NCBI RefSeq assembly: GCF_027596085.1
Contig: NC_072460.1
Location: 795,593 to 859,592 of the forward strand
Length of the DNA stretch: 64,000 nucleotides
Origin: Anoplopoma fimbria
Taxonomy: Eukaryota > Chordata > Actinopteri > Perciformes > Anoplopomatidae
Reading direction: 5' to 3'
The notes under the pieces are model-generated. The model saw only the letters and a program-made list of their open reading frames with translations, made no database searches and was not told the DNA's origin. Positions within the stretch are counted from its first letter, which is position 1, and each line of letters opens with the position of its first letter. Positions 30,541 to 42,311 of the stretch are shown piece after piece. The position numbers and the translations under genes are program-made.

Positions 30541-32313
30541 TCACCTTCCTCATCCTCCTCCACCCATTGGTGGGGACCCTGGACCTCCACCGTGGTTAAT
30601 TCTTCCAATCCGTCTCCTGCCACCAGGGGGACCTGGAGGACTGAACAAACAAGGGACACAGAAAAGGAAATATATTCGTTTATGATATTCGTTTTTTGAA
30701 AACTATTGGAAGGATGGTCATCATAAATAAGAAACGCACTTAGCTCACTATGCTGCAATTCATTTAACTGATGTATTGGGCAACAGCATAAGATACTATT
30801 CAAACTGTTCTCAGGTCAGGACTGTCCTTGGATTAAGAACTTTGAAATAAGATTCTAGTAACCTGTTGTTTTCATACATGGGTCCACAGACGAAACTCCC
30901 ACCATCAGATGAGGTTCCTTCAGTGTTGAGGCTAGAGGGACGTGTGAGTGAGTGAGTGAGAGAGAGAGAGAGTAGAGAAATGAAACCTACCCTCTGCCGT
31001 CAGTGAAGCGTGACGAACCACCGTATCCATCCTTTGTCATGTCAGGGTGAAGTATTGTCTTAAAACTGGTAGAGGACAAAGAAGATCAGAGTCATGCAGT
31101 TATACAAAAACACCACTAATGCTTTGGCTGATGACGTAATATCTGAGAGAGGCTCTATGAATCCACCTCACTGTAAAGGTTGGCACACGAGTGGCCAACA
31201 TGAAGATGTTTAACTTAAGCACTGCTGAGTACAGCCACAGAAACACTACACACAGTCCACCACGTTACATATACAACAATATGAAGACAATTCACTTCTT
31301 ACAACAGGCCGACGAAATCCACTGCTCCCCAGAACAGACTGACCAGAAAGGACAGGCTCCATGGAGACTGGGACCTGCTGTCCAGGACCTGACCTGAGAG
31401 AGGGGAGGTAGAGGGGAGATAGAGGGAGATAGAGGGGAGATAGAGGGAGGTAGAGGGAGAGATAGAGGGAGGTAGAGGGGGAGGTAGAGGGAGATAGAGG
31501 GAGATAGAGGGGAGGTAGAGATAGAGGGAGGTAGAGGGGAGATGGAGGGAGGTAGAGGGGAGATAGAGGGAGGTAGAGGGAGATAGAGGGAGGTAGAGGG
31601 AGATAGAGGAGGTAGAGGGAGATAGAAGGAGGTGGAGGGAGGTAGAGGGAGATAGAGGGGAGATAGAGGGAGGTAGAGGGAGATAGAAGGAGGTAGAGGG
31701 AGATAGAGGGAGGTAGAGGGAGATAGAAGGAGGTAGAGGGAGGTAGAGGGAGGTAGAGGGAGATAGAAGGAGGTAGAGGGAGATAGGAGGTAGAGGGGAG
31801 ATAGAAGGAGGTAGAGGGGGGGAGATAGAGGGGGGTAGAGGGGAGATAGAGGGAGGTAGAGGGAGATAGAAGGAGGTAGAGGGAGATAGAGGGAGGTAGA
31901 GGGGAGATAGAAGGGAGGTAGAGAGGGAGGTAGAGGGGAGATAGAAGGAGGTAGAGGGGGAGGTAGAGGGAGATAGAGGGAGGTAGAGGTAGAGGGGAGA
32001 TAGAGGAGGTAGAGGGGGAGATAGAGGGAGATAGAGGGGAGGTAGAGGGAGATATCCAACAGCCAATCAGAACTTAGATACAGAACATCCAGATGACCAG
32101 TAGAGCCAGCTAGGCTACATGCTAGGCTACATGCTAACGAGCTAGCGGTTAGCATGTAGCCTGCTGTAGCTCCACGCTCTGATGCACGTCATCAAAACAA
32201 CATGTTTGAACTGAACGTGTTCGGCAGAGACAGTCACGTCAACAACAAAGAGACATTTATGCTGTGAAGACGAGAGACCAGGAGGACCACTCACCGTTAG
32301 ACACGTACACCAT
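30541..32313 (-). CDS. selenok: Selenoprotein K
   Basis: A small ER-membrane selenoprotein acting with p97/VCP in ER-associated degradation, with the palmitoyltransferase DHHC6, and in immune-cell calcium flux. Four coding exons in transcript order: 32313-32295, 31393-31303, 31065-30991 and 30640-30541. They total 285 nt, giving 94 residues as in human. The protein starts MVYVSNGQVLDSRSQSPW, then a single TM segment (FLVSLFWGAVDFVGLFF), then a Gly/Pro/Arg-rich cytosolic tail (RRRIGRINHGGGPG). The penultimate region reads GGGG-Sec-GR. The Sec codon TGA is at 30552-30550 and the true stop TGA at 30543-30541. A standard ORF finder would end the gene early. Intron 1 contains a 660-bp minisatellite. 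Confidence 0.96.
31394..32055 (-). repeat. Polypyrimidine minisatellite filling selenok intron 1
   Basis: Plus-strand units of GGAGGTAGAGGGAGATAGAG and variants run for about 660 bp. On the transcribed strand this is an almost pure pyrimidine tract (CCTCTATCTCCC type). It ends with CTCTCAG, the acceptor of selenok exon 2. Confidence 0.95.
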
Positions 32314-32366
32314 CTCTACTCAGCAGCTGTGTTTACTGCTGCTGCTGCTGCACTTCCGGGTTCGCT

Positions 32367-32422
32367 GATGACGCGTCATCGTTCGCTGATGACGCGTCAT
32401 CGTTCGCTGATGTTGCGTCATC
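32367..32422. promoter_or_regulatory. selenok: Three ATF/CRE-like sites at 21-bp spacing upstream of selenok
   Basis: GATGACGCGTCATC, a perfect 14-bp palindrome, occurs at 32,367-32,380 and 32,388-32,401. A third copy, GATGTTGCGTCATC, is at 32,409-32,422. The copies are 21 bp apart, about two helical turns, and begin about 55 bp upstream of the selenok ATG on the minus strand. Binding by an ATF/CREB-type factor is inferred. Confidence 0.6.
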
Positions 32423-32449
32423 GTCGGATGTAGATCTGAAAATAAACAA

Positions 32450-33560
32450 ATACATTTAATGTGTCTTAAGTATTGTTGATTTGAATGTAAAAATACGTTT
32501 TATTCAATTTGATATCATATCTTTTGATATGTATTTAATTTAATATATGTATTTAAAGTTAATATATGTATTTAAAGTTAATATATGTATTTAATTTAAT
32601 ATATATGTTTAATTTAAAGTTAATGTATGTATTTAATGTAATATATGTATTTAAAGTTAATGTATGTATTTAATATATATATTTAAAGTTAATATATGTA
32701 TTTAATGTAATATATGTATTTAAAGTTAATGTATGTATTTAATTTAATATATATATTTAATTTAAAGTTTATGTATGTATTTAATATATGTATTTAAAGT
32801 TAATGTATGTATTTAATTTAAAGTTTATGTATGTATTTAATTTAATATATGTATTTAAAGTTAATATATGTATTTAATTTAATATATATATTTAATTTAA
32901 AGTTTATGTATGTATTTAATTTAATATATATATTTAATTTACAGTTAATATATGTATTTACTTTAATATATATATTTAATTTAAAGTGAATGTATGTATT
33001 TAATTTAATATATATATTTAAAGTTAATATATGTATTTAATTTAATATATATAATTTAAAGTTAATGTATGTATTTAATTTAATATATATATTTAAAGTT
33101 AATATATGTATTTAATTTAAAGTTAATGTATTTAATTTAAAGTTAATGTATTTAAAGTTAATGTATGTATTTAATATATGTATTTAAAGTTAATGTATGT
33201 ATTTCATTTAATATATATATTTAATTTAAAGTTTATGTATGTATTTAATTGAATATATGTATTTAAAGTTAATGTATGTATTTACTTTAATATATGTATT
33301 TAATTTAAAATATGTATTTACTTTAATATATGTATTTAATTTAAATGTAATATATGTATTTACTTTAATATATGTATTTAATTTAAAGTTAATATATGTA
33401 TTTACTTTAATATATGTATTTAATTTAAATGTAATATATGTATTTACTTTAATATATGTATTTAATTTAAATGTAATATATGTATTTACTTTAATATATG
33501 TATTTAATTTAAATGTAATATATGTATTTAATTTCATATATGTATTTAAAGTTAATCATG
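32450..33560. repeat. AT-rich minisatellite
   Basis: About 1.1 kb of interleaved units such as AATATATGTATTTAA and AATTTAAAGTTAATGTATG. The region is nearly devoid of G and C. Long open frames on both strands (for example NTYIKVNTYI) are by-products of the repeat. Confidence 0.95.
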
Positions 33561-34600
33561 TTGTTACAGAGTTCTTAGATCGACTTTATAGGGTTTTAAA
33601 GGCTGTAGTTGTGATAAACTGAAGGATGTGTTTTTCCTTTATGGGTTGAGAAAATTATTCTACATCCTCAAATAAATGAACTATTAAAAATAAAGAGAAC
33701 ACCCCTTGGTTAACTGAAAAAAGTATCAATGCAAAGCTCAACATTGGCTGCTTTTCTGAGCCCATGAAAACTATTTAGAGATCATCACAGGTGATGAACA
33801 CTACAAACATATGATGATTGAACTGAATATAATGCGAGCTGAAGATTAAACTCCAACAGTATTAAAGTAGTTAAATGAGCACAACCATAACAATATAGAG
33901 CAGTGAAAAGCAACAGATGAATATAGAAGCAATACGAATCAATCAAAAGTATGTGTAAAGTATCTGAATACTCACCCCCATCATTGACACAACAGAGCAG
34001 AGTGTATTTCAATATAAACAATAGAACGTACAGACAACTTTAGTTTTTTCAGTGTAATGTTTTAATAAGCAGTAGAAACATTACACATGTTGTCTGATGC
34101 TTGGTGTCCCACCCCTATCCCTGCCACAGCTATGCACATGCAGGTGCTACAAACATGAAAGATAGCATACAAAAGCAAAGAGATTACATTAAAGTGTGAA
34201 TTTTTCAATTCATTTTCTGTATTGAATTGAGTGTTTTGCATCAAACAATATCATAATGTACTGTTAGACATCAACAGTATGGATATTTCAACTATTAAGG
34301 GTAATTCTCAACAGTCTACATTTAAGTTTACTGTTCATATGAAAAGGCTCGGGAGAAGTCACAATGTTGCACCATTATGCATTCATGCAAAAATAAATAA
34401 AATCTAGAAACTGAACTGTAATTTCAGATACATAGTCACATTTAACATTTGTCAAATTAAGGGATGAAGGCATTCTGTGATTTCCCCTTAATATGACCAA
34501 TGTGGATTCATTAGAAAGGCAGAAACACAACCCATCATTCTGTGACGGGTCTGAGGTTCAGGTCACTCCTCTTTTGTGTGCCGTACTCTTCTCCACTGAC
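33561..34600. other. Intergenic DNA with no recognised gene
   Basis: AT-rich sequence with only short uninformative open frames. It may include 3' UTR of the minus-strand ORF at 34,608. Confidence 0.5.
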
Positions 34601-34607
34601 TCATGAT

Positions 34608-35177
34608 TCAGGCTGTCTCTATGCTGTTCTCTTGGACACTAGCCTGGGGTTCAGGTTCTGTTATGTCTTCCACAGACTTTTGTGTGCAATACTCTTTGTC
34701 ATTTCTTTGGCTTTCAGGTCTCGTGCTCTCTTCACCTGGTTTTTGTGTCCCACTCTCTTTTTCAGGTTCAGGTTTCGGTTTCTTTCCACGTGGCTTCTGA
34801 GCATCAGTCTCTGCCTCCGTTTTCCGACTGGATGCTCCTCTAAAAATCCCAGCTTTGTGCAGCTCGCGCCGTATAGTTTTCACTGAGACGGTGTGAGAGA
34901 GGTGCCTGTTCAACTCTGAGGTTATTTTTGATGCTGTGTACTCAGGGTGCTCGTCGACTATCCGGAGAAGCGTCTGTCTGTCCTTCTCAGTGAGCTTTGA
35001 CTTGCGCCCGCTGTTCTTCTTTGCTGATGCTGTTCGTCCGTGTTTGATGTATACAGTCATGACTCTGGAGACTGTTCCCCTTGCCACGTTGAACAGCTGT
35101 GCAGTCTTTGTGACAGATGCACCGGACAGTCTTGCAGCAACTATTTGGCATCTTTCAAACTCTGTTAAGTCACTCAT
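34608..35177 (-). CDS. Transposase-derived HTH protein (Tc1-type N-terminal half with a novel tail)
   Basis: An intact 189-codon ORF. Residues about 1-115 are a Tc1/mariner-type paired-like double helix-turn-helix region. It contains [36 protein letters not shown], the [11 protein letters not shown] linker, and [13 protein letters not shown] with [19 protein letters not shown]. In full transposases a DDE catalytic domain follows. Here it is replaced by about 75 residues rich in Lys, Glu, Pro and Ser ([30 protein letters not shown]) with loose internal repetition, and then a stop. No DDE motif is visible downstream. It may be a domesticated DNA-binding protein or a truncated element whose frame is open by chance. 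The CpG- and CRE-rich segment at 35.75-35.95 kb could be its promoter. Confidence 0.7.
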   Translation of the reverse strand: MSDLTEFERCQIVAARLSGASVTKTAQLFNVARGTVSRVMTVYIKHGRTASAKKNSGRKSKLTEKDRQTLLRIVDEHPEYTASKITSELNRHLSHTVSVKTIRRELHKAGIFRGASSRKTEAETDAQKPRGKKPKPEPEKESGTQKPGEESTRPESQRNDKEYCTQKSVEDITEPEPQASVQENSIETA

Positions 35178-35457
35178 ATTGAACGCCTCTGTTTGTGTGT
35201 TGACAGCCTTTTGGTTGCAGGCGGCAGCAGGCGGGCAGCAGCAGGCGGGCAGCAGGCCTGTAGCTGCTTCTCAGTCCTCTGTCCTCTGTGTTTCCATGCT
35301 GTTGCACACTGGAGAGGAGAGGTCAGAGGTCAGCATGCACCACTGTGTCAGTACAGACAAGGCTTAATGATAAATACCAGAAATGAAATGTCAACGCATT
35401 ACATGAGACATGAGACATGAGACATGAACCTCACAGAGGACACACTGTGATGGGAGC

Positions 35458-35716
<259 letters not shown>

Positions 35717-35753
35717 TTTCTATCAGCTGTTTGAGGCCAGCAGGCAGCATGAT

Positions 35754-35797
35754 ACGTCATTGACGTCAGCTGACGTCATTAACGTCAGCTGACGTCA
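35754..35797. promoter_or_regulatory. Cluster of cAMP-response elements
   Basis: Full TGACGTCA sites lie at 35,761-35,768, 35,771-35,778 and 35,790-35,797. Two half-like ACGTCA sites lie nearby. The first two form the 18-bp palindrome TGACGTCAGCTGACGTCA. A CpG-rich stretch with a duplicated GTGGACGCGCCTC unit follows at about 35,860-35,925, suggesting a promoter. Confidence 0.65.
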
Positions 35798-36150
35798 ACA
35801 TAACAGTCTTCAGAGTGTAAGTACGTAACATGCATCAATGATGTTTTACTCACAGTGCGTAACGTCGGCCGCCCGTCACCGTCAGCGTGGACGCGCCTCC
35901 GTCACCGTGGACGCGCCTCTGTTTGTTTCATCTGGGAGAGGTGGAATAGTACTTCCGGTCGGAGGTTTTCAGAATAAAAGGGCCATGCCTACAGCACATT
36001 GCTCTTTTATTTTTTTAATTTCACAGCGTATTTGACATAAAAAACAAATTGAGCAGCAGACACTCATTACTCATCACAATACTATCTGTGGCACTAGCTG
36101 TATTAAACATCTAAACCCTTTGATAGAGCAGGGGAGTGGTTGACTAAATA

Positions 36151-36730
36151 AATGAACCAGTTAATGAACCAGTTAAAGAACCAGTTAATGAACCAGTTAA
36201 ATAACCAGTTAAATAACCAGTTAAATAACCAGTTAATGAACCAATTAAATAACCAGTTAATGAACCAGTTAAAGAACCAGTTAAATAACCAGTTAATGAA
36301 CCAGTTAAATAACCAGTTAATGAACCAGTTAAAGAACCAGTTAATGAACCAGTTAATGAACCAGTTAATGAACCAGTTAAATAACCAGTTAATGAACCAG
36401 TTAATGAACCAGTTAAATAACCAGTTAAATAACCAGTTAATGAACCAGTTAAATGAACCAGTTAATGAACCAGTTAATGAACCAGTTAAAGAACCAGTTA
36501 AAGAACCAGTTAATGAACCAGTTAAATAACCAGTTAAATAACCAGTTAATGAACCAGTTAAATAACCAGTTAATTAACCAGTTAATGAACCAGTTAATGA
36601 ACCAGTTAAATAACCAGTTAATGAACCAGTTAAAGAACCAGTTCAAGAACCAGTTATTGAACCAGTTAATGAACCAGTTAAATAACCAGTTAAATAACCA
36701 GTTAATGAACCAGTTAAATAACCAGTTATT
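36151..36730. repeat. 12-bp minisatellite
   Basis: About 48 units of AACCAGTTAATG, AACCAGTTAAAT and AACCAGTTAAAG. The 12-bp unit is a multiple of three and lacks stops in some frames on both strands, so it creates false MNQL- and INWF-type ORFs. Confidence 0.95.
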
Positions 36731-38451
36731 GAACTCAGCAATAAGTTGTAGAAAAACACTTGAATGCAGCAGCCAAACACAAAGCAGCCAGACTAAAAAT
36801 GTACATGGATACATGTATACAGAATGCTAAGGTGCACATGTAGACAACATAATATCGATTCTAAATAATAAAAAAATAAAGCAACTTCATTGGGGTGCAA
36901 ACAAAAACATATTTTCCCTGTGAGAGGCTGCTTAATGGATTATAAAGAAATGGTTCTGCACATTGAATCTCTGTAGTACTCTGTAGTACTCTGTAGTACT
37001 CTGTTCTTTATCTGCTGCTGCTTTTAATGGTCATGACACCGAAAGTGCAAACACTGATGCAAGGAAAAGGCCAGAAGACCTGCTGCAGGAGAATATGCAT
37101 TTTCCCTTGTTGAATTCAGTAGAGATGCATTGGTAGTATTGCTCCACAAACACACAAAATACATCAATGTTGGTGGATTGAATTCATAAAAAGATAACCC
37201 TCAACATCTCCACTTCTCTCTTTATTATTTCAATCCCTGTACACGGGTTTTCTCTGAATTCCTTCTCAACTGAACAAAAAGCCACATTATTCAGAAACCC
37301 ATAAACATATACCGTATGGCCCAAAAGTAGGACTGATCTTAAATGCCATTTGTCACATAATAAACCTTGTGTTTTGAAGATTTTAATATCCATTGTATTT
37401 CAATGAAAGAACCATTTCTGGTTCATATTGATTCCTTGACATTCCGGAACGTTGTGTTCACTTTAGAGCCACTAGAGAGCAGCAGAGGCAAAAAGACGAT
37501 AGACAGTTCCAGTTTCTGACTAAACTATCATCATTAACAAACTGACAGGGATTATATACAATTCCTTATTTTGATAGAGACCTGTCTGACCCCACCAGGA
37601 GCCCTTTGGGTTCTCAGACGTCCCTTTGGGAAAGACTAATGAAATAAAAAGAAACAGCTCAACAACTTAGAGGCTTGTGCGTCTTTGAAGCAGCTTGTCA
37701 CCACACTGGTGTTCCTCTGCTGCTGCTTCTGATGGCCATGACCCCAGACTAAAGGTCAAAGGTCAGAAGTTCAGACAAAACAGGGCTGTACTTCTGAGGG
37801 CTGACCCATGCAGAGGGGTCAAGGTTCATAAATAACAGTCAGAGGAAGAGAAACAGTGATCCCACATAGTAACAGGAGGAGCAATAGAGAAGGTAAGGAG
37901 AGTATAGTTTAACTAGAGCACACATAGTGAGATGAAGCTGTGGCCTGCAGCTGGATAAATAACTTCTTTCCCTTATCGCTTCATTTCTCCAAGGTCATCA
38001 CTTCTTCATCCCTCTTCAGAGGTCTCCTGGTTATCTCTGAATCGATGTTTCCCCCCATCTTTTACCCATATTTATCAAGAATTTCTTCAGACACGATAAA
38101 CAAATGCATGAAGATTTAATGGATTGCTGCCAACGCGCAGTTTTCATCTTAACGTCGACTAATGTCAGTAAAGGTCCACAGGAAAATACTCAGCGCTTGT
38201 TGACTGTTGAAATGTGCTGTGTGTATTTTTCTCTCTTTTTCCATCGCTCGCTTTCTACCTTGTGACTTGGGTGAAATATAATAAAGAAGTTTTAAAGCTT
38301 TGTGTGTGTGCCAAGTCAGCAAAGAGTTGTTTTACTAGAACGTAAGGACACATCTATACATTTTAATAAAGTACATTTATATAAAAAAATTGACGGAAAA
38401 GTTTACTGCAGATACTGGATTATTGACATTTTAGCTACTACAAGTACATGT

Positions 38452-38499
38452 CACACTGTTATTACTAGTATATGTATATCTGCTAGTAATAACAGTGTG
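38452..38499. repeat. 48-nt hairpin with perfect 17-bp stem
   Basis: CACACTGTTATTACTAG, a 14-nt loop, then CTAGTAATAACAGTGTG, the exact reverse complement. No coding context. Confidence 0.85.
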
Positions 38500-39857
38500 G
38501 CTGACATTCAGCTGCCCTCAGAGATGGTGTATCTCCCTGCTGTATACAGGTAGGTGTGATCAATTGTGTAATGTAGTTTAAAGGTATATCCAGAGGAGAA
38601 AAAGTGAGAGGAAATGAAATGGTGTTGTTCTGTGCAGTGCCTTACACTTAACATACACACACACTGACTGGTTTGCACGCTGAAGCAAAGCAGACTCTCT
38701 AATGAACTGATATGAAGCGTCCTTCAATCAAACAATGTAACAGGAAAGTATGTGTAAATATGTGTCTGTGTTTCGTCTGCAAGACTTGTTTGTTTTATAG
38801 GATGTAGGGCCTGACCATAATGACACATCCCTCTTTTTTAATTAATAAGGTAGATTAGAGTCATAGGCGTTGTTACATTGAAAGATTATGGCCTCACAGA
38901 TTTGATGTTGTCTGGGTCTTGTTTTTGTGGTTTTGGCCATTATTCCTTGAGGTTCCAATTCCATTTTACGTAGCAGTGACATCCCTGAGATCTGAAGGTT
39001 GAAGTCATTGTGCTCGAAGTGGCATTAATCCTGTACCCGACGATGGCGTCTGCAACATTGAAGGAACATTATGAGTAATAAGATAGACAGGCATGGTAAC
39101 ACGAGGGGATGAGAAATGAACTGAGAGTCGTGAGGTTGAACTTGTTAATGCTTGCTTATGTTCATGTGTTCCTCAGAAAAAAATGACTCCCCATTCTTTT
39201 ATCTGCTCACATATACGAGGTTAGTCATGCACAAAACCTTCAGGTAAATATTACAACACATTAGTCACAGACGAAACCAAAACACAGCAAGCACTCAAAT
39301 TATTTAAAAAATGAGGACTTTACAAGGACAAGTTTACTTAGAGCAAAGAGGGCTGCAAGGCTTTCGATGAACATCATTTTTTGGTCAGTGGATCATTGAA
39401 GGGCTCTGAAAACAGCGGAGACCCAATCTGTCTGTGAATTGTGCATGACTAATTGGTAAAATAAATCAAATGAATAGAGAAAGTGACGTTTTCATCTGTG
39501 GGTTCCACGTGTTATGTTCGGTTCCATGAGTTATTTTGTGGTTGCAGTGTTGCTCTTTCTCAAACTGTTATATTCCATTTCTCAAAATGAGTCTCAAAGC
39601 TCACAGAACAGGTGTACAGTTGACTTTCGTTACCATGACCATGTGTTTGAAATGTTCCCTCTCAGATTATTAATTGGGTGTGAATCGTTTCCCTTTATGA
39701 TTTACTTTTTGAACCTTTATTCAGGCTACTGCAATTTTTTCCAGCAGTGGTCTGCTTCACTGTCACACGGCTACTTATATTGTTTCTTGAGCAAATGTAA
39801 AAGTGTGTTTGTGTGTAGCACACTCTGATTTCGTGTTGTGCCAACAGGCCCTCAGTT

Positions 39858-39981
<124 letters not shown>

Positions 39982-41211
39982 ACACAAACACTAATCCATC
40001 ATTTTGACATTAACAGGTCAAACACACCTCTGTCGCTAATGTTCCTCACTTTAGACTGTGTTTTCACAAGACTCTAATGGATGAGTCCATTAGAGTTGAA
40101 TATTTTTCACACCCTCACTTGGCCAAAAATGATCCGACCCTCTCACAACAAAAGAACTTGAAACACAGTCATCACTTTACATGATTAAACATATAAAGAC
40201 ATGTTCTTACACAATGCTTTTCACTCTATCATCCTTTCTTTTCCATTTACATCTTTAAATTTTCATGTGACAAAATAAAATAAAAAAAAGACAGTGAGGC
40301 AGTAGTCTGAGAAAGTAATAGAAGAGTCTAGGCTACTGTGTGTATGAGAGTGTGCACTTGTTGGTGTTGGCACATTTACATGTTAATTAATCATGTGTCC
40401 AGAAATAGGAAACACAAATATGCGTGTGAGCATGTGTGGGTGAGACTTTGTGTATTTGGGGCTTTCTTAAATAGGACTGAGTGTCATTATGGACGGATGA
40501 GATTATTTGTCTTGTCTTCATTTCATTAATGGTCTTCCAGCCCTGCTGGAGACATATGGACGGGGTTTAGGTTAAGAGGAAAGGGGGATGGAAAAAAAGA
40601 GCAATAAGGAGAAAATGACGAGGAGCATAGAGGAATGTTAGCAGGCTCCCTTCCACCCTCCCCTTATTACTGCAGCTAAGTGGGTTTCAGCTGTTAATGG
40701 TTATTGGAGATTAGATATGAAACGGTTCCTGGCTGGTGATATGTGTATCTAGACTTAATATTTGGCTGCAACTGATAAGGGAGAAGGAAGGAAATTGCCA
40801 GCAGGGATTGGGACTGGTCAGTGTGTGTATATAAAGGGGATAATGGTGACCTATAGGAAACAGTGGACAAATGACTTCATTACAAATTGGAAGGAGACTA
40901 GAAGGACAAAAAACAGAAGAATGAACCAGAGAGGAGGACACTGTTGAGACGCAGAATGTGCATTGGAAACATTCTGTATTTGACAACTTGGCAACTTAGT
41001 AGTATATAAATGCATTTTGTAGGGAGGGAGGGTTGGTGTCTTTGCTGTAAATCTTGTCAGCACTCTCAGAAAAAACCCCAAAACTTTCATTTCCCCTGCC
41101 TATATTTTTATTGCTGCCTGTTTCCTGTACTTTAAACCCAATTTATCCAAAAACTAATTTTCCAATATGAAGTTCTGAGCTGAAGTTGCAGGACTATAGC
41201 CATGGTGAGAA

Positions 41212-41534
41212 CAGTGGTGGAAGAAGTACTTCGACCTTTTACTTAAGTGAAAGTAGCTGTTCTACAATGTAAAAATAAGTCCTGCACTCAAAATTCTGCA
41301 AGTTAAAAGTACAAAGATATCACCTTAATGCTGTAACTATCAATAGATGGAAAGTGTTCATTATGAATAACCAACAATATATCTGTAAATGACATGTTGT
41401 GCAGTAAAAAGTATATATTCCTCTGAGATGTTGTGGAGTACAAGTATATGTGGTATAAAATAGAAATGCTCTAAAGTAAAAAAGAATGTAAGTAATTACA
41501 GCAATTGAGTAAACTTAGTTACAAGTCACCACTT
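41212..41534. mobile_element. Non-autonomous hAT-like MITE
   Basis: Begins CAGTGGTGGAAGAAGTACTT and ends ..ACAAGTCACCACTTG, imperfect terminal inverted repeats. Inside are phrases such as TTTTACTTAAGTGAAAGTAG and AAAAATAAGTCCTGCA, which I recognise from a very common teleost MITE family. Confidence 0.7.
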
Positions 41535-42189
41535 GGAGGGGATGAAGAAAAGAGAGGAGGTACTTGTCTGTCCAGTTCTTCTGTCATAAATGTCATGCCT
41601 TGTGTTCATCAGTTCATCCATCAAGTCAGTCAACATAATAAAAACGAGCAGATGCAGGAAATTACATGTTAACTTCATGAGTAGCCGTGAACTCCTGGAC
41701 GATAAACCGAAACACATTCCAGGAGCTCATCATTTTCACCAACTCTGTTCGGTATGCGTCCTCTCTGAGTAGGTGTAGCGGCTGGGAAGACATTTGGAGA
41801 AGGCAATGAGTAAAGGTGAGGAGCGATGGATGGGTTAAGCTGAGGTGAAAGAAGAAGAGGACAGACGACTGTACGGATGTGACCTCTCTGAGGGAGAACT
41901 ACACTGCCGCTGGAGGGGTCACAGGTCAGAGTGCAGCCTTTAGGGAAATGATCGCGCACCACGTCCTCATGAATCATCATGGCAGCTTATAACTAAGTGT
42001 ATGTGGGTGTAGTATTCCCATATGTGCTTGTTAGTGTGTTTGCCCGTGACTGTATGTGTGTACGAGTGTGTGTCCACTTTCTCACTGATGAATGAATAGC
42101 ACTTTCCTTTGGAGTTCAGAGGTTAAATTCTTTTACTGGAAACATTTAGACACTCAAACCTTTTTCAGGCACCTGGGAACACACCCCCT

Positions 42190-42311
<122 letters not shown>

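Noticed and set aside
31292..32155. 287- and 255-codon Pro/Ser/Leu/Tyr ORFs on the minus strand
   Set aside because: The frames read through the selenok intron 1 minisatellite into exon 2. The true exon 2 begins at 31,393.
33226..33622. Long open frames on both strands rich in NTYIKVNTYI or YVFTLIYVF
   Set aside because: They are translations of the AT-rich minisatellite and have no independent coding signal.
34542..34886. Plus-strand ORF rich in Leu/Phe/Ser
   Set aside because: Antisense shadow of the transposase-derived ORF, which has the recognisable HTH motifs.
36152..36830. Asn/Gln/Leu repeat ORFs and their Trp/Phe/Ile antisense partners
   Set aside because: They come from a 12-bp tandem repeat with no stops. 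No promoter, splice sites or conserved flanks were seen.
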